NCBI GenBank assembly: GCA_050301235.1
Contig: JBNKZD010000320.1
Span: 1-64,000, forward strand
DNA from: JAFGIN01 sp050301235
GTDB lineage: Bacteria; Fibrobacterota; Chitinivibrionia; Chitinivibrionales; Chitinispirillaceae
DNA length: 64,000 bases
Direction: 5' to 3'
Below, piece after piece: positions 25,168 to 33,495 of this stretch (positions are counted from its first letter, which is position 1; the number at the start of each line of letters is the position of its first letter). Under the pieces are notes generated by a model. The model saw nothing but the letters and a program-made list of their open reading frames with translations. It was not told the DNA's origin and ran no database searches. A program made the translations under genes and the position numbers.

Positions 25168-25935
25168 ATGAGTTTTTTTGCGATGTTCCTTTATTCGTTT
25201 AATCCATCGCAGGCTGGATTTCAGTTTATGTGGGTCATTCTGGCTGGTGGTGTTTTCGCACTTGCTATCAGCATTGAGCGATTCATTTATCTCAATGGTA
25301 AGAGTCTTTTCAGGGCTGATGTCTTTGTAAAAAACATTATTGATTATGTAGAAAAGGATGATATAAGTTCTTCGATAAAGCTTATCGAGAAGGCCAAGGG
25401 AAAAGCGCTGGGGCAGGTGCTTAAAGCAGGGGTGGATGAGATCTCCTCCGGAGCAGAGAGGATCAGGAACTCTGTTGATGAAGCAACTTTACGGGTTATT
25501 CCTCAGCTTGAAAACAGGACCAACTATCTTGGAACGATAGGAAATATTGCTACGCTGCTTGGACTTATGGGTACGATTTACGGTCTGATCATTGCGTTTG
25601 CTGCAGTTGGAAAACCAGGTATCGATCCGGCAGAAAAATCTACACTGCTTGCACAAGGTATTGCTGCCGCTATGAATACCACGTATCTTGGTCTTTTAAT
25701 CGCCATTCCATGTATAACCCTTTATACACTCCTGCGCAATAAAACGCAGGGTATGATAGATCAGATCGACCAGTATTCACTTAAACTGGTCAATGTACTG
25801 GTTGAACGCTCCTACAAAACGCATAAGTACCATATTAAAGCTTCCGAGTTAACCGATGGGGTAGGACTGCATGTTACCCATAATAACATCAAGATCTTCA
25901 CTGATAACAAACTCATAAAAGAAATCAGCATTTAA
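25168..25935 (+). CDS. MotA/TolQ/ExbB proton channel family protein
   Basis: A 255-residue inner-membrane subunit of a proton-driven complex. The first helix is at about 17-36, and the two conserved helices run about 125-150 (IATLLGLMGTIYGLIIAFAAV) and 165-190 (IAAAMNTTYLGLLIAIPCI), with the family Thr and small residues lining the channel. The cytoplasmic loop lies between about 40 and 115. GGAGG is eight bases before the ATG. It is followed 22 bases later by a second, clearly paralogous ExbB that is fused to ExbD, which starts with the same FNPSQAG/FDPSQSG motif. The two may form a hetero-oligomer. Confidence 0.92.
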   Translation: MSFFAMFLYSFNPSQAGFQFMWVILAGGVFALAISIERFIYLNGKSLFRADVFVKNIIDYVEKDDISSSIKLIEKAKGKALGQVLKAGVDEISSGAERIRNSVDEATLRVIPQLENRTNYLGTIGNIATLLGLMGTIYGLIIAFAAVGKPGIDPAEKSTLLAQGIAAAMNTTYLGLLIAIPCITLYTLLRNKTQGMIDQIDQYSLKLVNVLVERSYKTHKYHIKASELTDGVGLHVTHNNIKIFTDNKLIKEISI

Positions 25936-25957
25936 CTGGATTGATGGTTTTACTGTA

Positions 25958-27241
25958 ATGGATACATTTAATGAATTTGCAAAGTCCTTTGATCCATCCC
26001 AGAGTGGCTGGTTTTTCATGTGGATTCTGCTGGGGCTGGCGCTGGCAGCGTTTGTGATCATGATCGACCGATGGTTCTATCTTGGGGGACGGACTAATAT
26101 CGACTCGGAGAAGTTCGTTGATAGATTAATAAGTTTTATCAAAAATAAAAATTTTGATGAAGCGATTTCACTTTGTTATGCCGGGAAAAAGCGCGTTTTA
26201 CCACGGGTACTCGGAGCTGGGGTAAGTAAAGCAATCACCGTCCCGGAACTCATGCAGAGTGCAATGGAGCAGGAGTCACTTGCGATAATTCCAGGGCTTG
26301 AAAAACGACTCAATCTCATAGTCGCGTGTGGAAATATTGCAACGTTACTTGGCCTTATGGGTACTATCTATGGTCTTATTCTGGCATTTGCTGCAGTTGC
26401 CCAGCCGGATGTATCACCTGTAGAGAAGTCATCACTGCTTGCTGTGGGTATTTCCGCTGCAATGAATACAACCCTTCTGGGGCTGGTTATTGCTGTACCA
26501 TGTGTACTTATTTATTCAATGTTTAAAACACGAATCGATGCAACAATCGCAGAAATAGACCGATATGCGGTTGTTATGTTAAAAGCGGCCATGCCCAATG
26601 ATACTGTTCAGAAATCATATAAAGTATCAAACAGAAGAGTGAAAGAAGAGGTTGAAACTGAGCCCAATATGGTTCCATTCATGAATCTTATGGTTGTTCT
26701 TATTCCTCTTTTGTTGTCTTCATCAGAATTTGTAAAGATTGGCATGATTGAATTGAAACTGCCTGAGTCTGCTCAGGGTGGAGGAGGTGGGGGGGGAGCT
26801 GACGCGGAAAACAATGCGAAGCTCGATCTTGCCGTTGTAATTACTACAAAGGGCTTTAATATCCTGAATTCATTTAGAAAAGAACCACCAGCTTCTGGTA
26901 CTGTGGATATTCCATTAAAAGATGGTAATTACGATTTCGGTCAACTTAATAAAAAACTTGGCGAAGTGAAACAGATGGTGTTACTTGAAATTTTACGGAC
27001 CCTTAAAGCCGATTTAGCCGATAATATTCCACTTATAACTCTGTATTCGGAATATCTTAAGCACGATTTTTCGGGTGCCAGGATGTTTGAAGATCATGAG
27101 AGTATCAAGATTGTTGCTGAGGATAAAATCAAATATCAGGCGGTTGTGTCGGTAATGGATGCAGCCAGAGGAATAACAACCGAACATGGTAATGTAACAA
27201 TGTTTCCTAATGTATCAATAGCAGGAGGTGTAGTACAATAA
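25958..27241 (+). CDS. ExbB-ExbD fusion protein lacking the conserved ExbD aspartate
   Basis: A 427-residue protein joining two families that are normally separate. Residues 1-215 are MotA/TolQ/ExbB: first helix 18-36, and channel helices about 125-150 (LLGLMGTIYGLI) and 165-190 (ISAAMNTTLLGLVIAVP). Residues about 232-427 are ExbD/TolR-like: one helix at 239-257, then a Gly-rich linker (274-280) and a periplasmic domain. The ExbD helix reads PNMVPFMNLMVVLIPLL, with Asn243 where the proton-carrying Asp is expected. ExbD-like sequences with MNL here occur in some gliding-related proteins, so this may be a subfamily trait. The next gene is a separate ExbD that keeps the Asp. Its stop overlaps that gene's ATG by one base. 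Confidence 0.85.
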   Translation: MDTFNEFAKSFDPSQSGWFFMWILLGLALAAFVIMIDRWFYLGGRTNIDSEKFVDRLISFIKNKNFDEAISLCYAGKKRVLPRVLGAGVSKAITVPELMQSAMEQESLAIIPGLEKRLNLIVACGNIATLLGLMGTIYGLILAFAAVAQPDVSPVEKSSLLAVGISAAMNTTLLGLVIAVPCVLIYSMFKTRIDATIAEIDRYAVVMLKAAMPNDTVQKSYKVSNRRVKEEVETEPNMVPFMNLMVVLIPLLLSSSEFVKIGMIELKLPESAQGGGGGGGADAENNAKLDLAVVITTKGFNILNSFRKEPPASGTVDIPLKDGNYDFGQLNKKLGEVKQMVLLEILRTLKADLADNIPLITLYSEYLKHDFSGARMFEDHESIKIVAEDKIKYQAVVSVMDAARGITTEHGNVTMFPNVSIAGGVVQ

Positions 27242-27744
27242 TGGCTAACCCTCGTGCAATCAGGCAGGCAAGAAGACGCCGCAGTGGTGATGATGTCAAG
27301 TTGAATATCACATCGATGATGGATATGTTTACTATTATCCTTGTGTTTCTGATCAAGAATTTTTCTACTGAAGGTGCGATTGTAACTCCTGCCGACAATC
27401 TGACGCTACCAAAATCAACTGTTGAGAAGCGGGCCAGTGAAGCATTGAGCCTGAAAGTATCAAAGAACACTATAATTGTAGAAAACAGTTTGGTAATCAA
27501 TGAGGAGCAGTTTGCAGAGATTGAAAAGCAGAAAGATTTTATGATTCAGTCACTGCATGATGTTTTATTAAAATATGCTGAAGAAGCAAAAAAAATGGCT
27601 GAGATTTCGGGTAAAGAATTTTCGGGTGAAATTACTATTCAGGGTGATGTGGAGATCCCATATAACATTCTGACTCGCGTTATGTATACCTGTGGTCAGG
27701 CCGGATATCCTAAAATGAACCTTTTTGTTTACCGGCAGGGCTGA
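27241..27744 (+). CDS. ExbD/TolR family protein with intact channel aspartate
   Basis: A 167-residue membrane protein: a basic N-terminus (ARRRRSGDD), one helix at about 25-41 with Asp28 in ITSMMDMFTIILVFLI, then a periplasmic domain with TPADNLTLPKST. Asp28 occupies the proton-path position of ExbD, TolR and MotB. It overlaps the fusion gene by one base on one side (TAATG) and the TonB-like gene by one on the other (TGATG), so the stoichiometry of this complex is probably set by translational coupling. The protein likely pairs with the ExbB proteins encoded just upstream. Confidence 0.9.
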   Translation: MANPRAIRQARRRRSGDDVKLNITSMMDMFTIILVFLIKNFSTEGAIVTPADNLTLPKSTVEKRASEALSLKVSKNTIIVENSLVINEEQFAEIEKQKDFMIQSLHDVLLKYAEEAKKMAEISGKEFSGEITIQGDVEIPYNILTRVMYTCGQAGYPKMNLFVYRQG

Positions 27745-28808
27745 TGGCAAATCAACAGAACAGCGCAGTATTAATCGGTGCAGCAGGCAAGTCTTCCGGG
27801 AATACGATCTTTCCGAGTGAGTTTAAACGCACGCTCTTTTCTCGGTTTGACAAAAGATTTGCGATTATTCTGGCGTCCTGTGGCGTAATCATTTTTTCAG
27901 TTATCGGTTTGTTATCTTTAAAAAAACCAGTAACTGAAGTCAGCGATAAGGAGATAACCAAAATTCAGGAGCGATACGCCCGCCTGGTTTTGAATCAACC
28001 GAAACCTGAAGTAAAAAAAGTTGAAGAAGCCAAAACGACAACTGGAAAAACAAAAGCGGTTGAAGAGCAGAAAAAAGAGGAAGTTGTTGAAAAACCAAAG
28101 GTTGAGAGAGACAAAGAAACTTTTGTTGAAAAACAGAAAAGAAAAGAATCCGGAGTGGAACAGCGTCGTCAGGTTCGTGAACAGGTGGCAAAACAGATCC
28201 AGTCCTCGGGTATTTTTGCCGCGATAACCGCAGCCGGAAACAGCGGAGGAGCTGGTGGCGAAACTGATCTTCTGGGAAATGTTTCCAGTGGTACAAGTGA
28301 TCTGAATAATCTTTCAATTTCCAGTGGTTCATTTGCATCAAAAGCAGGAGCAAGTTCTGAGCTGAGTGCAAAAAAAGGTTCCTCTGCGAGAGATGTTGGC
28401 ATCGAAAGGCAGGCGTTAGGACGTGCAGAAGTTGCTCAGGTTGCATCAACTGGTTCAGTTAATATCACTTCCCAGCCGCCAGAAGTGACCGGTGAGTCAG
28501 CAAACACGAGCTCCGACCGAAGTCAGGCTGCCATTCAAAGAGTGGTTACCCGTGAAGTGCAGCGTCTGAAGCGTGTCTACGAAGACTGGTTAAAACGTGA
28601 TCCGGCACTAAGTGGAAGCGTTACAGTCAAATTTGTTATACTGCCATCAGGAACTGTTTCGAATGTTTCAGTCGTTAAATCTTCAACAAATAATACCGAA
28701 TTTGATGAAACAATCGTCCGCTATATTAAGCGCTGGCAGTTCCCTGCAGTGCCAGATGGCAGCCCGGTTGAAGTCGTTTACCCATTCGTGTTTGAAGGTC
28801 AGTCCTGA
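27744..28808 (+). CDS. TonB-like energy transducer (AgmX/PglI C-terminal type)
   Basis: A 354-residue protein with one membrane helix at about 38-58 (AIILASCGVIIFSVIGLLSL), a Lys/Glu-rich charged stretch at about 70-145 that probably spans the periplasm, a Ser/Gly-rich middle, and a C-terminal TonB-like fold at about 265-354 (VKFVILPSGTVSNVSVVKSS, then RYIKRWQFPAVPDGSPVEVVYPFVF). The Trp-x-Phe-x-Pro pattern near the end is typical of TonB C-terminal and AgmX/PglI families. Together with the preceding ExbB and ExbD genes it would pass energy to the outer membrane or to a surface machine. The substrate or receptor is not in the window. Confidence 0.85.
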   Translation: MANQQNSAVLIGAAGKSSGNTIFPSEFKRTLFSRFDKRFAIILASCGVIIFSVIGLLSLKKPVTEVSDKEITKIQERYARLVLNQPKPEVKKVEEAKTTTGKTKAVEEQKKEEVVEKPKVERDKETFVEKQKRKESGVEQRRQVREQVAKQIQSSGIFAAITAAGNSGGAGGETDLLGNVSSGTSDLNNLSISSGSFASKAGASSELSAKKGSSARDVGIERQALGRAEVAQVASTGSVNITSQPPEVTGESANTSSDRSQAAIQRVVTREVQRLKRVYEDWLKRDPALSGSVTVKFVILPSGTVSNVSVVKSSTNNTEFDETIVRYIKRWQFPAVPDGSPVEVVYPFVFEGQS

Positions 28809-28954
28809 TAAAATCTTATGGGAATAGCACATTTTGGTGATATTCTCATTTCCCCGAGCCTGAGAATTTGGTATATTTAATAACTTACGATCATTGATAA
28901 TTTTTTTACATGTTTGCCGTATAATGAACAGTTACTATCAGGGTGGCGTTTCGC

Positions 28955-29638
28955 ATGGCTGATTCTGAATGGGAGTCCATCAGAAAAAAAACGAGGAACA
29001 GAATCCGCTATGGTATCGGGATTGGTATCCCTGTATTAATTCTTGCAGGTTTCCTGTTCTATAATAACCGGGATCTTTTCAATAGTTCTGTACAGAGTGA
29101 TGAAACTGTCGAACGAGCAGATACAGCAGAGATGAAATCTTTGCCGGCTTCAGCTGCAGTTCATGATGAAGATTCAAACAAGTCTGTCAGTTTCGAATCG
29201 AATGATTCGGTTGTTAAAAACACGGACAATGTTACTATGAGTGTAGCGTCGGAGATAAAGAAAACTGAAAATTATAAAACCGTTGCTGCATCTCCTGATA
29301 GTAAGCTGAAAGTTATTGAAGTACCGAAAACTGTAGCACTATCCGGTACATCCCTGGAACTTTCATCTATTCGCTGCCGTACTGCAGATCAGAATGGGCT
29401 GGTTTTAGACCTGTCAGTAGAACTTTTATCGGCAAAAGATGCAATTGAAAAGAAAATACTGATAATGCGAGATGAACTCAGAGTATTGATTCAGAACACC
29501 GTTCGAAGTAAAGAAGTGAACACACTGAGTCGGGAACAGCTGAAAGCAGAAATAATTGAGTCAGTAAATAAATATATCGGTAAAGAGGTTTTTAACAATC
29601 TGAAATTTACTGAATTTAAAGTGGAAAAGGTAAAATAA
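28955..29638 (+). CDS. FliL-like membrane protein
   Basis: A 227-residue single-pass protein. The ATG at 28955 has AGGGTGG upstream; a GTG at 28943 is less likely. A helix at about 17-35 (GIGIPVLILAGFLFY) is followed by a low-complexity Ser/Asp region and a C-terminal domain of about 100 residues: LVLDLSVELLSAKDAIEKK, DELRVLIQNTV, LSREQLKAEIIESVNKYIGKE and NNLKFTEFKVEKV. This is the FliL pattern, including the NKYIG and the final beta strand. FliL rings surround MotAB stators in flagellated bacteria. No flagellar gene is nearby; the closeness to an ExbB/ExbD complex suggests a stator role. A good -10, TATAAT, lies at 28920-28925. Confidence 0.7.
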   Translation: MADSEWESIRKKTRNRIRYGIGIGIPVLILAGFLFYNNRDLFNSSVQSDETVERADTAEMKSLPASAAVHDEDSNKSVSFESNDSVVKNTDNVTMSVASEIKKTENYKTVAASPDSKLKVIEVPKTVALSGTSLELSSIRCRTADQNGLVLDLSVELLSAKDAIEKKILIMRDELRVLIQNTVRSKEVNTLSREQLKAEIIESVNKYIGKEVFNNLKFTEFKVEKVK

Positions 29639-29642
29639 AAAA

Positions 29643-32600
29643 ATGGTTTTGTTGGACATACTGAAGTTGTTATTTGGTTCAAAACAGGATCGAGATGTAA
29701 AAAAGCTCAAACCGATTCTCGAACGTGTAAATAGCTTTGGCGATATGGCGCGGTCCCTTGATGATGACGGATTGTGTGCAAAAACACCAGAATTCCGTAA
29801 ACGTCTTGCAGCAGGAGAAACACTTGATGATATTCTCCCTGAGGCATTTGCTGTTGTTCGTGAAGCGACACACAGGGTGCTTGGTGAACGTCGCAAGGTA
29901 ACAGATCCTTATTTGCAGAAAGAGATACAGTTTTACGCACACTTTGATGTTCAAGTCATGGGTGCAATAGCATTACATCAGGGAAAGATTTCCGAAATGC
30001 GTACCGGTGAAGGAAAAACACAGGTTGCAGCAATGGCCGCATACCTCAATGCGCTTGGCGGAAAAGGTGTGCATGTTATCACTGTTAACGATTACCTTGC
30101 CCGACGTGACAGTGAGTGGATGGGGAAAATTTTTAAATTCCTTGGATTGACTGTCGGATGTCTTGATATAACGGAACCACACAGTCCGCAACGCCGTGAA
30201 GTTTACAGCTGTGATATAACCTATGGTACCAATAACGAATTTGGTTTCGATTATCTTCGTGACAATATGTCCACATCTCCCGAACATTGTGTTCAACGTG
30301 AACTCAATTTCGCTATTGTTGACGAAGTTGATAACATCCTTATCGATGAAGCGCGGACGCCGCTTATCATCTCCGGACAGGCATCACGATCGAATCAGGA
30401 GTATGATGAACTCAAGCCCCGCGTATCCAAGCTGGTGATGGTTCAGAATACTTTTGTAAATAAGGTGATTGCAGAAGCGGAAGAGTTGCTCAAACAGCCG
30501 GGAAAAGAGTACGAATGCGGTCTGAAAATGCTTATAGCCCAGAAAGGTGCGCCGAAAAATAAGCGTTTAGTGAAGATGCTCAAGGAACCTGGTGTTGCAA
30601 AATTCATGAAAACGGTCGAAACAGATTATCTCCGCGACCGTAAACTTCACGAAATTAATGAAGAACTCTATTACACTATCGACGAATCAGGGCACAGCGC
30701 TGAGTTGACAGAAAAGGGTCGTGTCCTGATAAGTGGTAACAACCCTGATTTCTTTGTCGTTCCTGATCTGGCTGAGAAAATTGGTGCCATCGACAATGAT
30801 ACAGCACTTTCCGAAGATGAAAAAGCGCAGAAAAAGGAAGAAGCTCACCGGGAGTATGCTGAAAGAACCGAGCGCATTCACAGCGTGAGCCAGCTGGTGC
30901 GGGCGTTTTCACTGTTTGAGCGGGATGTTGACTATGTTGTTCAGGATGGGGAGATTCTCATTGTTGATGAGTTTACAGGACGTATTCTTCAGGGACGTCG
31001 TTACAGTGAGGGACTTCATCAGGCGCTTGAAGCGAAAGAGGGTGTAAAGGTCGCTGGGGAAAACCAGACTCTTGCAACAATTACATTCCAGAATTTCTTC
31101 AAAATGTATTCAAAAGTCGCCGGTATGACCGGTACTGCTGTTACAGAAGCTTCAGAATTTCATGAAATTTACAAACTTGATGTGGTCACCATTCCGACAA
31201 ACCGTCCGTTGATGCGTCAGGATCATCATGACGAAATTTATAAAACTCACAGAGAAAAATATAATGCAGTCGTAAAAGACATACAGGCGATGCACGAGAA
31301 GGGAACCCCCTGTCTTGTTGGTACGACATCAATTGAAAAGTCTGAACTGTTAAGTAAGTTGTTGCAGCGAGCCGGTATCGAACATGAAGTATTAAATGCC
31401 AAACAGCACGCCAAGGAAGCAGCGATTGTCGCTCAGGCTGGAAGGATAGGTGCGGTCACCATTGCAACGAATATGGCTGGTCGTGGAACAGATATCGTTC
31501 TCGGTGGAAATTTCGAGGTGCTGGCAAATCAGGAGCTTTTAAAACAGGACATTGATGTTGACTCGATGACACTTGAAGAAAAACGGGTCAAATTTGCGAA
31601 ACTGTTTCAGGAAACAAAAGAAGAAAATGAGAAGATAAAAGCTCTCGGGGGTCTTCATATAATAGGAACCGAACGGCACGAAAGCCGTCGTATTGACAAT
31701 CAGCTCAGAGGTCGTGCCGGACGTCAGGGCGATCCGGGATCAAGTAAATTCTATCTCTCCCTTGATGACGATCTGATGAGAATATTCGGGTCAGAGCGTA
31801 TCGCTTCAATTATGGATCGTCTTGGAGCTGAAGAGGGTGAAGTGATCTCGCATCCGCTTGTGTCGGGTGCGATTGGAAATGCTCAGAAACGGGTTGAAGG
31901 AAGAAACTTTGAGATTCGTAAACATCTGAAACAGTATGATGATGTGATGAATTTCCAGAGAAAAGAGATTTATGGTTTGCGTCAGAGAATTCTTCGTGGA
32001 GAAGATCTTCGTGATGAAATACTGGACCAGATTGCTGCCTGTCTTGAAGATATCGTTCTGCGAATTACTGAGAGTGGAAAATATTCAGAAAACTGGGATG
32101 TTCAAACTCTCTCAACCGAATTGCAGACGAAGTTCGGACTCATTTACAAAATGCCCGAGGGAGATCTGACAAGCGATGCATTGTTTGATGATATCTGGGG
32201 TAAAATAAAAGAACGGTATCAGGAGAAGGAAAAACGGTTTGGTGAAGCACTCATGAGGCAGTTTGAGCGTCAGGTGTTTCTAATGGTGATTGATAATCTG
32301 TGGAAAGATCACCTTTATGAAATGGATCATCTCAAAGGAGGAGTCCAATATCGCGCCTTTGGCCAGAAAAACCCGCTTTTTGAATATCAGAGAGAAGGGT
32401 TGAAAATGTTTGAGGAGCTCAGAGATACAATTTCAAAAGAGGTATCCAGTTACATCTTCCGGCTTGAACGGGTTGTTGAGCAACCGGCAGCAAGAAGAAT
32501 TGATCCGCCTCAAAAGCCAGATGAGGATGATCTCTATGCCAAAGCAGCTCCGGTACAGCAGGCAAGACCTGTTTCTGTTGCCCGTGCTCCGCAACCGATG

Positions 32601-32732
32601 AGAGTAACTACAAATCGATCCGAAGGTGGTCCGCAGATGCCAGTTGTTAATACTGGTGAACAGATAGGCCGGAATGATCCCTGTCCGTGCGGAAGTGGTA
32701 AAAAATATAAAAAGTGTCATGGAGCTTCATGA
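29643..32732 (+). CDS. secA: Preprotein translocase ATPase SecA
   Basis: A 1029-residue SecA motor that drives proteins through SecYEG. Walker A is MRTGEGKTQ near residue 119, the DEAD-type motif DEVDNILIDEA near 226, then TNMAGRGTDIVLGG and GRAGRQGDPGSSKFYLSLDDD in the second motor domain. The C-terminal zinc motif CPCGSGKKYKKCH occupies about 1013-1025 (CxCx8CH). A helical insert in the region about 270-340 (EAEELLKQPGKEYECGLKML, DYLRDRKLHEINEELYY) makes it longer than the roughly 900-residue enzyme of E. coli, as in Bacteroidota/Chlorobiota-type SecA. It begins four bases after the FliL-like gene and overlaps the start region of tmk. Confidence 0.97.
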   Translation: MVLLDILKLLFGSKQDRDVKKLKPILERVNSFGDMARSLDDDGLCAKTPEFRKRLAAGETLDDILPEAFAVVREATHRVLGERRKVTDPYLQKEIQFYAHFDVQVMGAIALHQGKISEMRTGEGKTQVAAMAAYLNALGGKGVHVITVNDYLARRDSEWMGKIFKFLGLTVGCLDITEPHSPQRREVYSCDITYGTNNEFGFDYLRDNMSTSPEHCVQRELNFAIVDEVDNILIDEARTPLIISGQASRSNQEYDELKPRVSKLVMVQNTFVNKVIAEAEELLKQPGKEYECGLKMLIAQKGAPKNKRLVKMLKEPGVAKFMKTVETDYLRDRKLHEINEELYYTIDESGHSAELTEKGRVLISGNNPDFFVVPDLAEKIGAIDNDTALSEDEKAQKKEEAHREYAERTERIHSVSQLVRAFSLFERDVDYVVQDGEILIVDEFTGRILQGRRYSEGLHQALEAKEGVKVAGENQTLATITFQNFFKMYSKVAGMTGTAVTEASEFHEIYKLDVVTIPTNRPLMRQDHHDEIYKTHREKYNAVVKDIQAMHEKGTPCLVGTTSIEKSELLSKLLQRAGIEHEVLNAKQHAKEAAIVAQAGRIGAVTIATNMAGRGTDIVLGGNFEVLANQELLKQDIDVDSMTLEEKRVKFAKLFQETKEENEKIKALGGLHIIGTERHESRRIDNQLRGRAGRQGDPGSSKFYLSLDDDLMRIFGSERIASIMDRLGAEEGEVISHPLVSGAIGNAQKRVEGRNFEIRKHLKQYDDVMNFQRKEIYGLRQRILRGEDLRDEILDQIAACLEDIVLRITESGKYSENWDVQTLSTELQTKFGLIYKMPEGDLTSDALFDDIWGKIKERYQEKEKRFGEALMRQFERQVFLMVIDNLWKDHLYEMDHLKGGVQYRAFGQKNPLFEYQREGLKMFEELRDTISKEVSSYIFRLERVVEQPAARRIDPPQKPDEDDLYAKAAPVQQARPVSVARAPQPMRVTTNRSEGGPQMPVVNTGEQIGRNDPCPCGSGKKYKKCHGAS

Positions 32733-33361
32733 TGAAGGGGTATTTTTTTGCTTTTGAGGGCATTGATGGGTGTGGAAAAAGTACGCAGGTTTCACTTCTG
32801 CATGATAAACTTGTTAAAATGGGCCGTAATGTGGATTGTACACGTGAGCCCGGGGGTACAATTATATCAGAAAAAATCCGTCAGATTCTGATCGATCCTC
32901 TTCATGCTGAAATGGTAGATGAATGTGAAATACTGTTGTATCTTGCATCCAGAGCACAGCACGTCCGTCAGAGAATTGTACCATCATTGGAGTGTGGCAA
33001 GATCGTTCTGTGTGATCGGTTCCAACTGGCGACCTTTGCATATCAGGGGTATGGAAGGAGTTTTCCATTTGATCAGCTCGAGCAGTTGAATAATTTTGCA
33101 ACAGGCGGATATGGACCTGATCTTACATTTGTATTTGATATTCCCGTTGAGGAAGCATTCAAACGGATGCAGCGAATGAATAAATTAAAGGATCGTCTGG
33201 AATCTGCAGGTGATGCTTTTTTTCATCGAATACACAATGGATACCTGGAGCTGGGACGTAAAAATCCCGAAAAAGTCATCATTATTAATGCACAACGGAG
33301 TGTTGAAGAGATTCATGACGAGGTGATGGAGAAGATTAATCCATATATTTCAATAATATAA
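32732..33361 (+). CDS. tmk: Thymidylate kinase
   Basis: A 209-residue kinase that makes dTDP from dTMP. The P-loop GIDGCGKST spans residues 10-18, TREPGG is at 38-43, DRF is at 96-98, and the LID-like KDRLESAGDAFFHRI follows near 153-167. Two ATGs stand back to back at 32729 and 32732 after GGAG; the second has the better spacing (seven bases) and overlaps the secA stop by one base. Either start gives the same core. The gene is coupled to secA, but there is no functional link between the two beyond growth-related expression. Confidence 0.95.
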   Translation: MKGYFFAFEGIDGCGKSTQVSLLHDKLVKMGRNVDCTREPGGTIISEKIRQILIDPLHAEMVDECEILLYLASRAQHVRQRIVPSLECGKIVLCDRFQLATFAYQGYGRSFPFDQLEQLNNFATGGYGPDLTFVFDIPVEEAFKRMQRMNKLKDRLESAGDAFFHRIHNGYLELGRKNPEKVIIINAQRSVEEIHDEVMEKINPYISII

Positions 33362-33495
33362 TTATATAATCTAAAAAAATCGGGAATTGTTATTGCTTCC
33401 TGATGTATTTTTTGAGTCTGATTACTAAGGGGCGGGTTCTGGTTATTTGCATTAAATAGACAGAGATCTCCCCGATAACAATCACAGGAGACATG

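Noticed and set aside
28021..28449. Long open frames on both strands inside the TonB-like gene
   Set aside because: They arise from the Lys/Glu and Ser-rich composition of the true gene.
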